Shown here one piece after another: positions 7,934 to 17,050 of a stretch of 64,000 bases of DNA. Within the stretch, counting starts at the first letter, position 1; every line of letters starts with the position of its first letter. Under the pieces are notes generated by a model. It was not told the DNA's origin. It did no database searches and saw only the letters and a list, made by a program, of their open reading frames with translations. Position numbers and translations under genes: made by a program. The stretch comes from Bacillus sp. ISL-37 (GTDB lineage: Bacteria > Bacillota > Bacilli > Bacillales > Cytobacillaceae): NCBI RefSeq assembly GCF_018613315.1, contig NZ_JAGGQL010000023.1:1-64000 (forward strand), written 5' to 3'.

Positions 7934-8427
7934 GTTTGTTGCCTCCTAGTGCTAATGCACATTGTATTACTATCCTTGCCCAAAGTGATCATTAGAACGA
8001 AGAGTCGAACTTTACACCGAACAAAAATAATTCTACCTAAGAATAACAAGATTTAGGAAAAATTGCAAGGGACTTTAGTTGGATGAGAACGTTACGGTTC
8101 AACTGCGATGAAAGTCGATCGCAATAAAAGAAGCAGTGGATTCAAAAACTGAATCCCTCTGCTTTTAGGTTGATATCACTATTTATTGGGCTCTTTTCTC
8201 AAACTTTGTTGCTATTGACTACAAAAATAGGATGGAATGACCTATGTTTCCTCACAAAATGAAAGCTTATTATGAGAAAAGAGCTTGCACACTTGATACC
8301 GACCTACAATATAGCGTTTTACCACGTTAAAATCGGCTTTAGGATTTTAAGGACAATTTTTCGAAAACAGCTATTTATTAAAATGAATTCTCTCTTCTGA
8401 CTAATCTATTCGAATTGATGCTTCACT
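7934..8427. other. long gap upstream of csp
   Basis: No gene is recognised. The notable element is a hairpin AGAAGCAG-GATTC / GAATCC-CTGCTTTT (8127-8166), probably a terminator usable in either direction. The remainder is AT-rich sequence with scattered stops in all frames. Confidence 0.5.
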
Positions 8428-8495
8428 CCCTTTTTGTAGTGGACCATATGGTGATACCAATTCGTTTTTCTCTTTTACGTAAGGAAGCTAAACAA
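8428..8495. repeat. 68-bp repeat, copy 2
   Basis: Second copy of 6136-6203 with a single mismatch. It marks the left edge of a 950-bp AT-rich segment, containing the CarD-like gene, that ends at the 81-bp repeat at 9446. Confidence 0.85.
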
Positions 8496-8665
8496 TTACT
8501 ATTCACTGTCTCAGTAGATGCAAAAAATTTTTAAAGATAGGGTGAGATTGATTGTTTTTTCTCTAGAAATAATGACTTAAATAATATATTGTATACCTAA
8601 AACAATGAAAGCCCTACCTCTCTTTCATCCTTACGGCTCCTAGTCCGTGCCAGTGTGAATCAGGA

Positions 8666-8779
8666 TTGCAAAAATCAAGTGACTATTTTATCGAGTTATT
8701 TGATGAAACTTCAAACGTTCGTATAGGAAATTTAAGTAATAAAAATGGATTAGATTGTAGAAAAAACAAAAGAGGTTAA
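8666..8779 (+). pseudogene. possible gene fragment
   Basis: A 37-codon frame starting at TTG reads SSDYFIELFDETSNVRIG and ends with a basic tail. It looks protein-like but has no ribosome binding site and no recognisable family. It could be a remnant or chance. Confidence 0.2.
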
Positions 8780-8835
8780 TGCTCTAAAGATGAGTTGGAG
8801 AAGTTGAATGTCTTTGAAGATGTATTAAAGAAGCC

Positions 8836-9297
8836 TTAACAGAAACTTTTTATTTGATTTTCAGTAATCCCTTTAATTAATCCCAGTTCACTAATCAAAA
8901 ATTTATGTGCGTTATCTAACATTTTTTTTTCGCTGGTATTAAGTGCTTTTTCTTTCTTCATACGCATTAAATCACGTACAACTTCAGTACATTCTAGTAT
9001 TTTACCTGTTTTTATTTTGTCCGCGTTCACTTTATACCTTTGTTTCCACGGCAGTAATCTATCAGATTCTCCATGATGAAAAATGTTTATGATGTGTTTT
9101 AATGCAATTATGTCAGTAACAGGTCGTATATTTGAACTCAATATTTTACCCGCAGGAATCATGACTTGCATATTACCGATTAACATTTTTATGACATAAT
9201 ACTGTTGTTTTTCCCCTGAGATTTCCTTTTCTTCTATGGCTTTTATTGTACCTACTCCGTGCATTGGATAAACAATGTTATCGTCAATTTGAAACAA
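8836..9297 (-). CDS. CarD-like transcription factor
   Basis: A 153-residue CarD/CdnL-family protein. The N-terminal RNA polymerase-interacting domain shows FQIDDNIVYPMHGVGTIKAIEEKE and YYVIKMLIGNMQVMIP; the C-terminal half is the helical DNA-binding region. CarD proteins bind the RNAP beta subunit and stabilise open complexes. The start is TTG 9297, because GGAGGTGG ends 5 nt upstream and the protein then begins MFQIDD as relatives do; ATG 9312 overlaps that site. The gene lies in an AT-rich segment between two halves of a composite repeat that are adjacent elsewhere, suggesting it moved in as a unit. Confidence 0.85.
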   Translation of the reverse strand: MFQIDDNIVYPMHGVGTIKAIEEKEISGEKQQYYVIKMLIGNMQVMIPAGKILSSNIRPVTDIIALKHIINIFHHGESDRLLPWKQRYKVNADKIKTGKILECTEVVRDLMRMKKEKALNTSEKKMLDNAHKFLISELGLIKGITENQIKSFC

Positions 9298-9445
9298 ATA
9301 ATCCACCTCCATATATGGTAACCTTCTTAACCTTAACATATATATTATTTTTTATCAAATTTTCAATAATATCATAAATTTATTTTAAGTGTCAACTACT
9401 TTTTCTTTAAAATTAGAAAAAGTAAAAACAATTAGATTCAAGCAG

Positions 9446-9526
9446 AAACACAGGGACGGTTGTGGCGTTTCATAAATTGTTAAAATATGCCATTTACTGA
9501 AACGGAAGAACCGCCCCCACGTTTCC
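9446..9526. repeat. 81-bp palindromic repeat, copy 2
   Basis: Second copy of 6206-6286 with several mismatches. Arms GAAAC (9445) and GTTTC frame the core CAGGGACGGTTG. It marks the right edge of the CarD-bearing segment; the gap up to 9591 otherwise holds only a terminator. Confidence 0.8.
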
Positions 9527-9546
9527 CCATGTCCCTAATCAAATGT

Positions 9547-9574
9547 AAAGGGAAGCATAATTTAGCTTCCCTTT
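9547..9574 (-). terminator. terminator of the sucrose operon
   Basis: AAAGGGAAGC and GCTTCCCTTT are complementary around an 8-nt loop, just past the fructokinase stop. The following T-run is weak. Confidence 0.55.
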
Positions 9575-9591
9575 GGTTATCTAAGCACTAT

Positions 9592-10596
9592 TCAACTTTT
9601 ATTTCGACTCCCGCATGGGACAAGAGACCCATCCCTGAGTACTTTCTCAATCTCATCCCTAGTCGGCAATGCGGAAATAGCACCTCTCTTGGTGGTCGTC
9701 AGCGCTCCACTTGCATTGGCAAACTGCAGAATGTCTGCATGTTGGTCATGCAATAACTTCATCAGGTTTTCGGATGTCGCCCCGAGTTCAAGCAGTTTAT
9801 ACAGGAAGCCTCCTATGAAGGCGTCTCCTGCGCCGGTGGTGTCTTCAACATTAACCGTAAATCCGTTTGATCCATATTTTTCTTTTCCGGCATACAGGTC
9901 GGCTCCGTTGGCTCCTTTGGTGAAAACGACCGCCTGGACATCGCCCTGGAATAAGGATTGAATTGCTTCTTGTTCATCATGGATGCCTGTTATGAACTCA
10001 AGCTCTTCATCGGAAATCTTCACGATATGGGCACTTGGCAGGAACTCAAGAATCGCACTGCGGCAATCTTCTGCGCTGTCCCAGAGTGGCAGCCTTACAT
10101 TTGGATCAAAGCTGATGATTCCGCCCTGCTCCTTCATGTGGTTAATTGCTTTCCGGTGTGTTTGCTTCATCGGACTCTCGACAAGATCGACTGAGCAAAA
10201 ATGGAGGATATCGCCTCTTTCAAATGAAGAGGCATCAAGTTCTGTTTCTTCCAGCAGCAAGTCTGCAGATGGCTTGCGGTAAAAGGAGAAATCGCGTTCG
10301 CCATCTTCTCTAAGGGAAACGAAGGCCAGCCCGGTATTGGCTTGCTTCGTCCTGACGGTCATGTCCGTTCTGACGCCAGCCTCCTCCAATTGTTCGATCA
10401 AAAAGTCGCCAAAAGCATCCTCACCTAGCTTCGTGATCATCGAAGCTGCCTGGCCATACCTGGCTACCGCTGCCGATACATTCGCCGGTGCACCTCCAGG
10501 CATCCGCTCAAAGGTCACGACATCCTTCAGTGCCTTTCCTTTTTGCTGTGGTATGAAATCTATCAAAACCTCACCGATTGAATACAGCATGCCCAT
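9592..10596 (-). CDS. scrK: fructokinase, PfkB family
   Basis: A 334-residue ribokinase-fold kinase that phosphorylates fructose released from sucrose-6-phosphate. The substrate-binding block GGAPANVSAAVARYG lies near residue 35, and the signature DTTGAGDAFIGGF near residue 250 carries the catalytic Asp and anion hole. It is the last gene of the sucrose operon and overlaps the 3' end of the hydrolase gene by 26 bp, indicating coupling. Start ATG 10596 has AAGGAAG 8 nt upstream; the GTG at 10605 overlaps that site. Specificity for fructose comes from the context, since PfkB kinases differ in substrate. Confidence 0.9.
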   Translation of the reverse strand: MGMLYSIGEVLIDFIPQQKGKALKDVVTFERMPGGAPANVSAAVARYGQAASMITKLGEDAFGDFLIEQLEEAGVRTDMTVRTKQANTGLAFVSLREDGERDFSFYRKPSADLLLEETELDASSFERGDILHFCSVDLVESPMKQTHRKAINHMKEQGGIISFDPNVRLPLWDSAEDCRSAILEFLPSAHIVKISDEELEFITGIHDEQEAIQSLFQGDVQAVVFTKGANGADLYAGKEKYGSNGFTVNVEDTTGAGDAFIGGFLYKLLELGATSENLMKLLHDQHADILQFANASGALTTTKRGAISALPTRDEIEKVLRDGSLVPCGSRNKS

Positions 10597-12091
10597 TGGC
10601 TTCACTTCCTTTTCCCATCTTAGCTTGATAATCCCATTTTACCGCCTCGAAACGGGCACTTCCCTCTTTTGCGAAAAAGCGGATTCCGTCGCTGTCCTCT
10701 CCAGGAAAAATGCGGCAGGTAAAAACTTCTTCGCCGTCATTCACAAACAGCTCGACAGAGGAGACATCTACAAATAGATGGAACTTGATCTTGCCTAATG
10801 CCACCTTGCATTTGCGAGTCGTACCATATTTCTCTGCAAAGGCTTCACCAGATTCACTTCGATCTACCACCACTTTTTGCGCTGCGGCATCATAGGAAAT
10901 CACTGTTCTCTCCGTCTCACCCGTCCTGATTTCTACCCCGAACTCAGAAGCATCGACATTATCAAACTCACTAATCATTTCATAGGTAACTCCATTAAAT
11001 CCTTCAAACGTCCGTGACTCAGCCCTAAGGATACCCGCTGTCTTTTCTTCCTTTCCCCGCAAAATCGCAAGCTCGTTAACCGGCTGCTGGATCAGTTTAT
11101 TTCCTTTGACCGTCAGCTCGCGCGGAATCGTCAAGCAATGAGCCCAGCCATGCGCATCCGTAGGATACTCAATTTCCGGCAAACCCATCCAGCCGACGAG
11201 AACCCTTCTGCCTGAAGGATCTTCCATTGTTTGAGGGGCATAAAAGTCAAAGCCACAATCAAGTTCGTTAAATTCTTCATGCTCGAAAAGTCTATCATCC
11301 AGATTCAACGGCTTTCCCAGGAGATAGCCTGATTGATAAATATTTTGATAGGAATCACCCTGAGGCTCGATTCCTTGCGGGGAAAAAATAAGTACTCCGC
11401 GTCCATTCTGCTCAAAATAATCCGGGCATTCCCACATATACCCGAACGATTCTAGATCCGTTTTTAATTCTCCTTCAAACTGCCAATTGATGAGATCGGC
11501 TGAACTGTATAAAACAACACAGCCTGTTTCTTCTGTCCTTTGCGCCCCAATGACTGACCAAAAGCGGCCGTCTTCCTTCCAGATCTTCGGATCACGGAAA
11601 TGATCGGTATATCCTTCGGGAACTTCGTCAATGGCTGGGTTGATTTTAGAAATAGCCCCATCCTTGCCCATCACTGCCAGGCACTGATAAGGATGGCGGA
11701 CCCAGTTTTCATCGCGAGTGTTCCCTGTATACATTAAATACAGATTTTCATCATGTTCGATTGCACTGCCGGAATAAGCTCCATGGCTGTCAAAGTAGTC
11801 TCCTGGCGTGATGCCAACTCCGACATTCTCCCAATGGACAAGATCCTCAGACTTTGTATGATACCAATATTTCAAGCCATGTACGGGACCGAGCGGAAAC
11901 CATTGATAAAACAAATGATATTCCCCATTAAAATAAGAAAATCCATTAGGGTCATTTAATAGCCCCGTTTCCGGCTGGATATGGTAGCTTTGACGCCACG
12001 GACTTGCATCCACTTTATTTTTCAATATTTCCAGATCTTCCTGGCTTACATCTTCCATCTTGGTATATCTGCTTTCTCTCGTCCACTCCAT
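10571..12091 (-). CDS. scrB: sucrose-6-phosphate hydrolase, GH32
   Basis: A 506-residue cytoplasmic glycoside hydrolase family 32 enzyme splitting sucrose-6-phosphate into glucose-6-phosphate and fructose. The five-bladed propeller carries LLNDPNG with nucleophile Asp 47, FRDPK near residue 165 (transition-state Asp) and WECPD near residue 220 (acid/base Glu). The C-terminal beta-sandwich includes SSVELFVNDGEEVFTCRIFP. There is no signal peptide, as expected for a PTS-fed pathway. The ATG at 12091 has AGGAGG upstream. It lies between the PTS permease and fructokinase genes in one transcription unit. Confidence 0.93.
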   Translation of the reverse strand: MEWTRESRYTKMEDVSQEDLEILKNKVDASPWRQSYHIQPETGLLNDPNGFSYFNGEYHLFYQWFPLGPVHGLKYWYHTKSEDLVHWENVGVGITPGDYFDSHGAYSGSAIEHDENLYLMYTGNTRDENWVRHPYQCLAVMGKDGAISKINPAIDEVPEGYTDHFRDPKIWKEDGRFWSVIGAQRTEETGCVVLYSSADLINWQFEGELKTDLESFGYMWECPDYFEQNGRGVLIFSPQGIEPQGDSYQNIYQSGYLLGKPLNLDDRLFEHEEFNELDCGFDFYAPQTMEDPSGRRVLVGWMGLPEIEYPTDAHGWAHCLTIPRELTVKGNKLIQQPVNELAILRGKEEKTAGILRAESRTFEGFNGVTYEMISEFDNVDASEFGVEIRTGETERTVISYDAAAQKVVVDRSESGEAFAEKYGTTRKCKVALGKIKFHLFVDVSSVELFVNDGEEVFTCRIFPGEDSDGIRFFAKEGSARFEAVKWDYQAKMGKGSEANGHAVFNR

Positions 12092-12233
12092 GATGTTCTT
12101 CCTCCTGAATGAAAACGATAAAGGAGAATCATCCGATTCCCCCTCATCAGTTTTTTATACTGAAGCGTTTCAAATCACCGTTGGTCACCCTTCTATGTTA
12201 CAACGTGATTCGAATGGCCATTTTTGATATTTT

Positions 12234-13685
12234 TTATGCTGCGGCGTCTTTCTCCCCACTGTTAGTCATCTTCTTTGCATCCCTTTTGGCAAGCACGATC
12301 GTGACCACGAATGCCACCGCAAACGCAATCCCCATGCCAATGATATATGGAAGGATTGAAGCTGGGCTGATGGAAATGACCCCAGGCAAACCAGCTGCAC
12401 CAAGAGCGACCGCTTTTACCTTGAAAAAGGTGACAAATGCCGACCCGATCGCTGCTCCAGTTATCGCCCCGATAAATGGATATCTTAGCTTCAGGTTAAT
12501 ACCGAACATCGCAGGTTCCGTAATTCCGAGTAAAGCAGAGATTCCTGCTGCAGAAGCTGTTCCTTTAAGTTTTTTATCGCGCGTAACGGTTAGAACTCCC
12601 AAAGTCGCTGCTCCCTGCGCTATATTGGACATGGCAGCGATGACAAATATGAACGAACCGCCCGTTTTAGCCATATCGGCCAATAATTGTGTCTCCACCG
12701 CAATGAAGCTATGATGCATACCCGTTATAACGATTGGTGCATAAGCGAGGCCAAATAGTGCACCGCCGATGAACCCCGTCGTATCATACAGCCAGATCAT
12801 GCCGTCAGAAAGCAGATTTCCCGCTGCACGGGTAATCGGTCCAACCGCCGTGAATGTTAAAATGCCCGTGATAAAAATTGTCAATAATGGTGTTAGAAGA
12901 TTATCCAGAGCAGATGGTACAATTCTTCGTAAAAAATTCTCTGTTTTTGCCAGGATAAAAGAGGCAACTAATACAGGAAGAACGGTCCCTTGATAGCCAA
13001 TCTTTTCAATCTCAAAGCCGAAAATCTTCCACACCGGAATCTCGCCATTGACCAGTGCGCCACCATAGCCCCAGCCATTCAATAGATCCGGGTGGACCAT
13101 AAGCATTCCAAGTGCCGCTCCAAGATAAGCATTTCCCCCGAAGCGCTGTGCTGCCGAGAAACCAATCAAAACGGGCAGGAATACGAATGCCGCATTTGCA
13201 AATGTGTTGATCAGAGCCGCCAGGTCGGCCATTTCCGGATAAGCCTCAATAAGCGACATTCCTGAGATGAATAAATCCTTTGCTGTCAGCAGATTATTTA
13301 TTCCCATCAGCAAACCGCCGGCCACAATCGCCGGGATGATTGGCACGAAAATATCTGATAACATCTTCACAAAACGCTGGATTGGATTGAGTTTCTTAGC
13401 ACTCGCATCCTTCACATCCTTAGTGGACATTTCCGATAATCCAGTCAGCTCCGTCAGTTCTTTATATACCTTATTCACAGTCCCGGAACCGAGGATGACC
13501 TGAAATTGGCCCCCAGTCGAAAAGGTTCCTTTAACCGCTTCCATTTCATCGAGTTTTTTCTGATCCACGATGGACTCATCATTCAATACCAGGCGCAAGC
13601 GGGTTGCACAATGCGCTGCTGCTGACACATTTTCTTTTCCACCGAGGGCAGTCAGTATTTCTTTGGCTACTTCATGGTAGTTCAT
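12234..13685 (-). CDS. scrA: sucrose-specific PTS EIIBC component
   Basis: A 483-residue membrane permease that imports and phosphorylates sucrose. The EIIB domain is residues 1-80 with phospho-Cys about 26 in AAHCATRLRL. The EIIC domain, about 105-470, has some ten hydrophobic segments and the motif ITGMHHSFIAVETQ. There is no EIIA domain, so phosphate must come from a separate glucose-type EIIA. Start ATG 13685 is preceded by GGGAGG; the frame extends upstream into the operator region but is not expected to be translated. It is the first gene of the sucrose operon and lies directly behind CCGGTT operators. Confidence 0.93.
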   Translation of the reverse strand: MNYHEVAKEILTALGGKENVSAAAHCATRLRLVLNDESIVDQKKLDEMEAVKGTFSTGGQFQVILGSGTVNKVYKELTELTGLSEMSTKDVKDASAKKLNPIQRFVKMLSDIFVPIIPAIVAGGLLMGINNLLTAKDLFISGMSLIEAYPEMADLAALINTFANAAFVFLPVLIGFSAAQRFGGNAYLGAALGMLMVHPDLLNGWGYGGALVNGEIPVWKIFGFEIEKIGYQGTVLPVLVASFILAKTENFLRRIVPSALDNLLTPLLTIFITGILTFTAVGPITRAAGNLLSDGMIWLYDTTGFIGGALFGLAYAPIVITGMHHSFIAVETQLLADMAKTGGSFIFVIAAMSNIAQGAATLGVLTVTRDKKLKGTASAAGISALLGITEPAMFGINLKLRYPFIGAITGAAIGSAFVTFFKVKAVALGAAGLPGVISISPASILPYIIGMGIAFAVAFVVTIVLAKRDAKKMTNSGEKDAAA

Positions 13686-13710
13686 TGTAAATCCTCCCTT
13701 ATTTGGTATT

Positions 13711-13828
13711 ACCGGTTTGTTTGGAACCGGTTCCAAACTGCGGTAAAGTAAAACCGGTTCGATTGCGGAACCGGTTCCATTAATTTAATTTTATTATAGC
13801 AAGCTAACTCAAAATGTCAACGCTTTCT
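13711..13828 (-). promoter_or_regulatory. sucrose operon promoter, operators and cre-like site
   Basis: Minus-strand TTGACA (13820-13815) and TATAAT (13798-13793), 16 nt apart, form a near-consensus promoter that lies partly within the end of scrR. A 14-bp cre-like sequence (13828-13815, 13 of 14 consensus positions) covers the -35 box, implying CcpA repression. Downstream are two perfect GGAACCGGTTCC palindromes (13767-13778 and 13723-13734) and two half-like sites (ACCGGTTT at 13711, AACCGGTT at 13752), probable ScrR operators. Confidence 0.8.
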
Positions 13829-14787
13829 CGCTCAATTATTTTAAAATCGGAAACACTCAGCATCGGAATCTCTTCCTCATTCACGAGCTGGACGATTTTA
13901 TCTGCTGCCATTCCCCCGGCTTCCTTGTAAAAGAATTGCACCGTGGTCAGTCCAGGATTCAGCATCTCAGTGATCTCATACCCGCCAAATCCAGTTATCG
14001 AGAGATCCTCTGGAATCTTCAGCCCCTTCGAATAGGCAGCTTTCAAGGCACCGATCGCTATATTATCGGTTGCACAAACAATTGCTGTCGGACGAAATTC
14101 CTCTAAAATAGAAGGAACTTTTTCTAACGCGTCACCGATTTTAAAGCTCGTCTCGTAATAACGGACCTTAATCTCTTCCGTTTCTTTTATCGCCCCGGCA
14201 AAGCCTTGCTTCCTTTTGACCCCTACCGCAATATCTTCTTCCGAGACGCCCAGATAAGCGATCCGCTTATGCCCTTTTTTTGCCATGAACCTGCCAATTG
14301 CCTTCCCCGCCTCAAAATCATCGTGAATCAGGCTGTAGACCTTTTCATGCTGTTGCCCGACAAGCAGAACAGGAATGCCGATTTCCTGAATCGTTTCCAG
14401 GTGCCGCTCGGTCACCCTTGTCGCGAGCAAAATGATTCCCGCAACTTTTTGCTTCGCCAAACTGTACAGACTCTCAATTTCCCGGTCCAAATCCTGGCTT
14501 GTATTGGATACGAACATTTGATAATTCAGTTCCCGCAGCTTCTCATCAATCCCAATCAATGTCTTTGAAGTAGCATAAGAATCAAGACGAGGAACGACCG
14601 TACCAATGATATTCGTCTTCTTCGCCTTTAGACTCTGAGCAAAAGTATTCGGAGAATAACCCGTCTCCCCAATCACTCGCTCAATCTTCCTCATCGTCTG
14701 CTCGCCGACAGATCCCCCATTCAAATATCGGGATACCGTACTCTTCGCCACACCTGCCAAACGAGCAATATCCGCAATCGTCGTCAT
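13804..14787 (-). CDS. scrR: LacI-family sucrose operon repressor
   Basis: A 327-residue LacI/GalR regulator. The helix-turn-helix and hinge helix are at residues 1-60 (TTIADIARLAGVAKSTVSRYLNGG), followed by a periplasmic-binding-protein-like sensor domain. The start is ATG 14787, giving the standard N-terminus; a frame from 14892 adds 35 residues unlike the family. It lies directly upstream of the sucrose operon on the same strand, and its stop region contains the operon promoter. Regulation of the CCGGTT palindromes by this protein, relieved by sucrose-6-phosphate or fructose, is inferred from context. Confidence 0.88.
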   Translation of the reverse strand: MTTIADIARLAGVAKSTVSRYLNGGSVGEQTMRKIERVIGETGYSPNTFAQSLKAKKTNIIGTVVPRLDSYATSKTLIGIDEKLRELNYQMFVSNTSQDLDREIESLYSLAKQKVAGIILLATRVTERHLETIQEIGIPVLLVGQQHEKVYSLIHDDFEAGKAIGRFMAKKGHKRIAYLGVSEEDIAVGVKRKQGFAGAIKETEEIKVRYYETSFKIGDALEKVPSILEEFRPTAIVCATDNIAIGALKAAYSKGLKIPEDLSITGFGGYEITEMLNPGLTTVQFFYKEAGGMAADKIVQLVNEEEIPMLSVSDFKIIERESVDILS

Positions 14788-14887
14788 ACTTACATCCACT
14801 CCAAAAAGCCCGGCACCACTTGTCCAGACAATGTTTTTTTCATTATAACACGGGGACACTTCTTCTGATTTACATAATAACCCCCGG

Positions 14888-15178
14888 AACACGGGAACGG
14901 TGTCCCTGCATTTCTATTCCATTGCATCTCATTCGCAGAGACACAGGGACGGTTCTCACGTCTCTTTCGGTAACCGAAATAGTTATGAAAAACCCTAATA
15001 ATTCTTGGTTGAGTCCACCGTACAAGATAAAAAAGAAATGGGACACATCTCATTTCAGACTGTGCTCGAGATTACATGGATAGATCCTTATAATTCACGA
15101 GACACCGGAACCGTCCCCTCGTCGTCCTCCCAAAATGAATCAGTAAAAAGAAGCACAGGATCAATGTCCCCGTGCTTC
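14888..15178. repeat. cluster of four dispersed palindromes
   Basis: The gap between scrR and the Uma2 gene holds CGGGAACGGTGTCCC (about 14892-14906), GAGAC...GTCTC around AGGGACGGTTCTC (14938-14963), a GAGACACCGGAACCGTCCCCTC half (15100-15121) and AAGCACAGG...CCCCGTGCTT (15153-15178). No gene is seen in 14788-15192. Confidence 0.6.
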
Positions 15179-15192
15179 CGCTTTACAAAAAA

Positions 15193-15756
15193 TCACAAGA
15201 AAACCTTCTCAACATCTACATTGAAATGATGGATGGCTATTGATTTTATCGTGCCTTTATCTTTCGCTATGTCATTTAGTCTATATTTATTATTTTCATC
15301 TAATACATACACTTGAATCGTATTGAGAAGCGGGTTCACGATCCAATATTCCTTTACACCGTACTGCATATAAAGGTTTAGTTTGAATACCAGGTCATGT
15401 GATTGGTTGGAAGGGCTGATAATCTCAATGATCAGAGCAGGAGTTCCAACATATTTATTCTCAAGCAATCCCATTTTGTCACAAATAACGGTAAGGTCAG
15501 GGATGACAATCTTGGTCCCTTCCATCTGTTCATTCTTCAGCTCGATATCGAATGGCGCATGAAAAACTTCGCAATCGGTTCCATCAAGAAGCTGGAATAA
15601 CCGGGCATGTAAGCGTCCTGAAATTCTTTGATGTTTCGTAGAAGGAGAAGGAGACATAAAAACCACACCGTCAATATACTCCATTAGCTGTTCCGAATCC
15701 TCTCTTATCCGATAAAACTCATCCAATGAAATACGTTTTTCTTCTGGCAAGCTCAT
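15193..15756 (-). CDS. Uma2-family restriction endonuclease-fold protein
   Basis: A 187-residue Uma2/DUF820 protein with a PD-(D/E)XK-like fold. Visible blocks are the N-terminal SLDEFYRIREDSEQLMEYIDG, a mid-protein IVIPDLTVIC (candidate catalytic Asp), TPALIIEIISPSN with the E-I-x-S core, and KEYWIVNP. The family is widespread in cyanobacteria and Bacillaceae and its function is unsettled. The start ATG 15756 is preceded by AAGGGTGAGG. A truncated copy of the same 5' region is at 43043-43090. It stands alone between palindrome clusters. Confidence 0.85.
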   Translation of the reverse strand: MSLPEEKRISLDEFYRIREDSEQLMEYIDGVVFMSPSPSTKHQRISGRLHARLFQLLDGTDCEVFHAPFDIELKNEQMEGTKIVIPDLTVICDKMGLLENKYVGTPALIIEIISPSNQSHDLVFKLNLYMQYGVKEYWIVNPLLNTIQVYVLDENNKYRLNDIAKDKGTIKSIAIHHFNVDVEKVFL

Positions 15757-15878
15757 GACCTCACCCTTCCTGCTTTTTCCTCATTATAATTTATTGACAA
15801 AGAATACTCCAGAGCAAAGATAAGCTTTCAAAAAGCAGAGAGACGTGCCTTTTGCTTCCAAAAACATTTACAAAAAAA

Positions 15879-15905
15879 GGAGCAAAAGGTCCGTCCCCTT
15901 GCTCC
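15879..15905. repeat. dispersed palindrome, GGAGCAA arms
   Basis: GGAGCAA and TTGCTCC pair around AAGGTCCGTCCCC. The core is that of the family but the arms are different, and still complementary. Confidence 0.7.
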
Positions 15906-15954
15906 CATTGAACGCCTGGTTTTATCAACCAGGCGTTATTTTCAGATGATCATT

Positions 15955-16785
15955 TTAATGGTTTATATTAATGAACTTTTCCCCCAAAGCCTCAATATAC
16001 CTCTTAGCGGAAATTTGAACAGACTGATGGGCATCTTCCTTAATGACACGATGGAATGCATTATATAGTCTGTCAAAATTCAGAACGCTGACTTTAGCTG
16101 CCATCTCCTGAACCTTGTTAGCTGGCAATGGAATAAGGTTTGGATAACTATACATGAAACTTACCCATTGTCGATCGGCCACTATTTGAATAATATCACC
16201 AGTTAGAAGTACCCCTTGCTTGTTCACATCATTTTCCCAGTGTAAAACACTTCCCCCATTAAAATGACCACCCAAACGATACAATGTTACACCACCATCA
16301 AGCTCCAGAGAATCACCAGACCAGAATATGATCCTGTCACTGTGCCTAGTGACCCACTGGCGATCAGCTTCGTGGATATAAATACTTGCTCCGAATCGTT
16401 CAGCCCATTCAACCTGTGTCGAATAATAATGCGGATGGGATAATGCGATGGCATCGATTCCTCCTAGAGAATGCAGTTCATTTTCTGTTTTTTCGTCCAG
16501 GTAGGTGATGCAATCCCATAACAAGTTGAACCCTTCATTCTGAACTAAATAGGCTGTCTGCCCAATCGCAAACGAAGGAGTAGTGGTAAGGCTGTACAGT
16601 CCTTCCTCCTCTTGGACAATGGTATTTTTATATTTCCCTGAATCTGCAAGCTGTTGAAGCGTTGTCCATGACTGTCCATCAGGATGGATGTACTGCCTTT
16701 CGTCAGCGCAAATCAAGCAGGTTTCAGGAGCATGAGCAGAATGGGGATATTGGACACCGCAAGTATTACATATATAATGGTTCAT
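15955..16785 (-). CDS. MBL-fold hydrolase with N-terminal zinc ribbon
   Basis: A 276-residue protein. The N-terminus has ICNTCGVQYP...PETCLICADERQYI, two CxxC knuckles like a rubredoxin or zinc ribbon. A metallo-beta-lactamase domain follows: ALSHPHYYSTQVEW replaces the usual HxHxDH, GGHFNGGSVLHW resembles the second histidine block, and LTGDIIQIV is the metal-bridging Asp motif. The altered first motif (H-x-H-x-x-S) makes the metal site uncertain. ATG 16785 follows AGGAAGGTG at 6 nt. It is monocistronic and divergent from the RsbR-like gene. The substrate is unknown. Confidence 0.8.
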   Translation of the reverse strand: MNHYICNTCGVQYPHSAHAPETCLICADERQYIHPDGQSWTTLQQLADSGKYKNTIVQEEEGLYSLTTTPSFAIGQTAYLVQNEGFNLLWDCITYLDEKTENELHSLGGIDAIALSHPHYYSTQVEWAERFGASIYIHEADRQWVTRHSDRIIFWSGDSLELDGGVTLYRLGGHFNGGSVLHWENDVNKQGVLLTGDIIQIVADRQWVSFMYSYPNLIPLPANKVQEMAAKVSVLNFDRLYNAFHRVIKEDAHQSVQISAKRYIEALGEKFININH

Positions 16786-16983
16786 TTTGAACACCTTCCT
16801 ATGATTTTTCTTATCTTTATTATAAGAAAACCACTAAGCGATCTCTTCGGAAGAATGGTGTAACCTATCTACAACTTTTGGCTGAGATTTTATATTTCTA
16901 TATCGGATTTTTCAATATAACATAACGGCTTTTGGTTTATTTTTCCCAACAAAAAATATTCGCATTTTTTACTAGGTAAAATG

Positions 16984-17008
16984 GTTTATAAATCGTCTAA
17001 CAGGGTAT
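16984..17008 (+). promoter_or_regulatory. predicted sigma-B promoter of RsbR-like gene
   Basis: GTTTAT (16984-16989) and GGGTAT (17003-17008) are 13 nt apart, matching the sigma-B pattern GTTTAA-N12-15-GGGWAW, 42 nt upstream of the TTG start. Confidence 0.65.
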
Positions 17009-17050
17009 GTAATATCAGTTGTTACGTTATTACTTCGGGGGTAAAAGAAA

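Noticed and set aside
9487-9756. 89-codon plus-strand frame
   Set aside because: Starts in a repeat and runs antisense into the fructokinase gene.
12107-12120. Second cre site before scrB
   Set aside because: TGAAAACGATAAAG fails at the last two consensus positions and lies inside the operon.
12109-12714. 201-codon plus-strand frame
   Set aside because: Antisense shadow of the scrA coding region.
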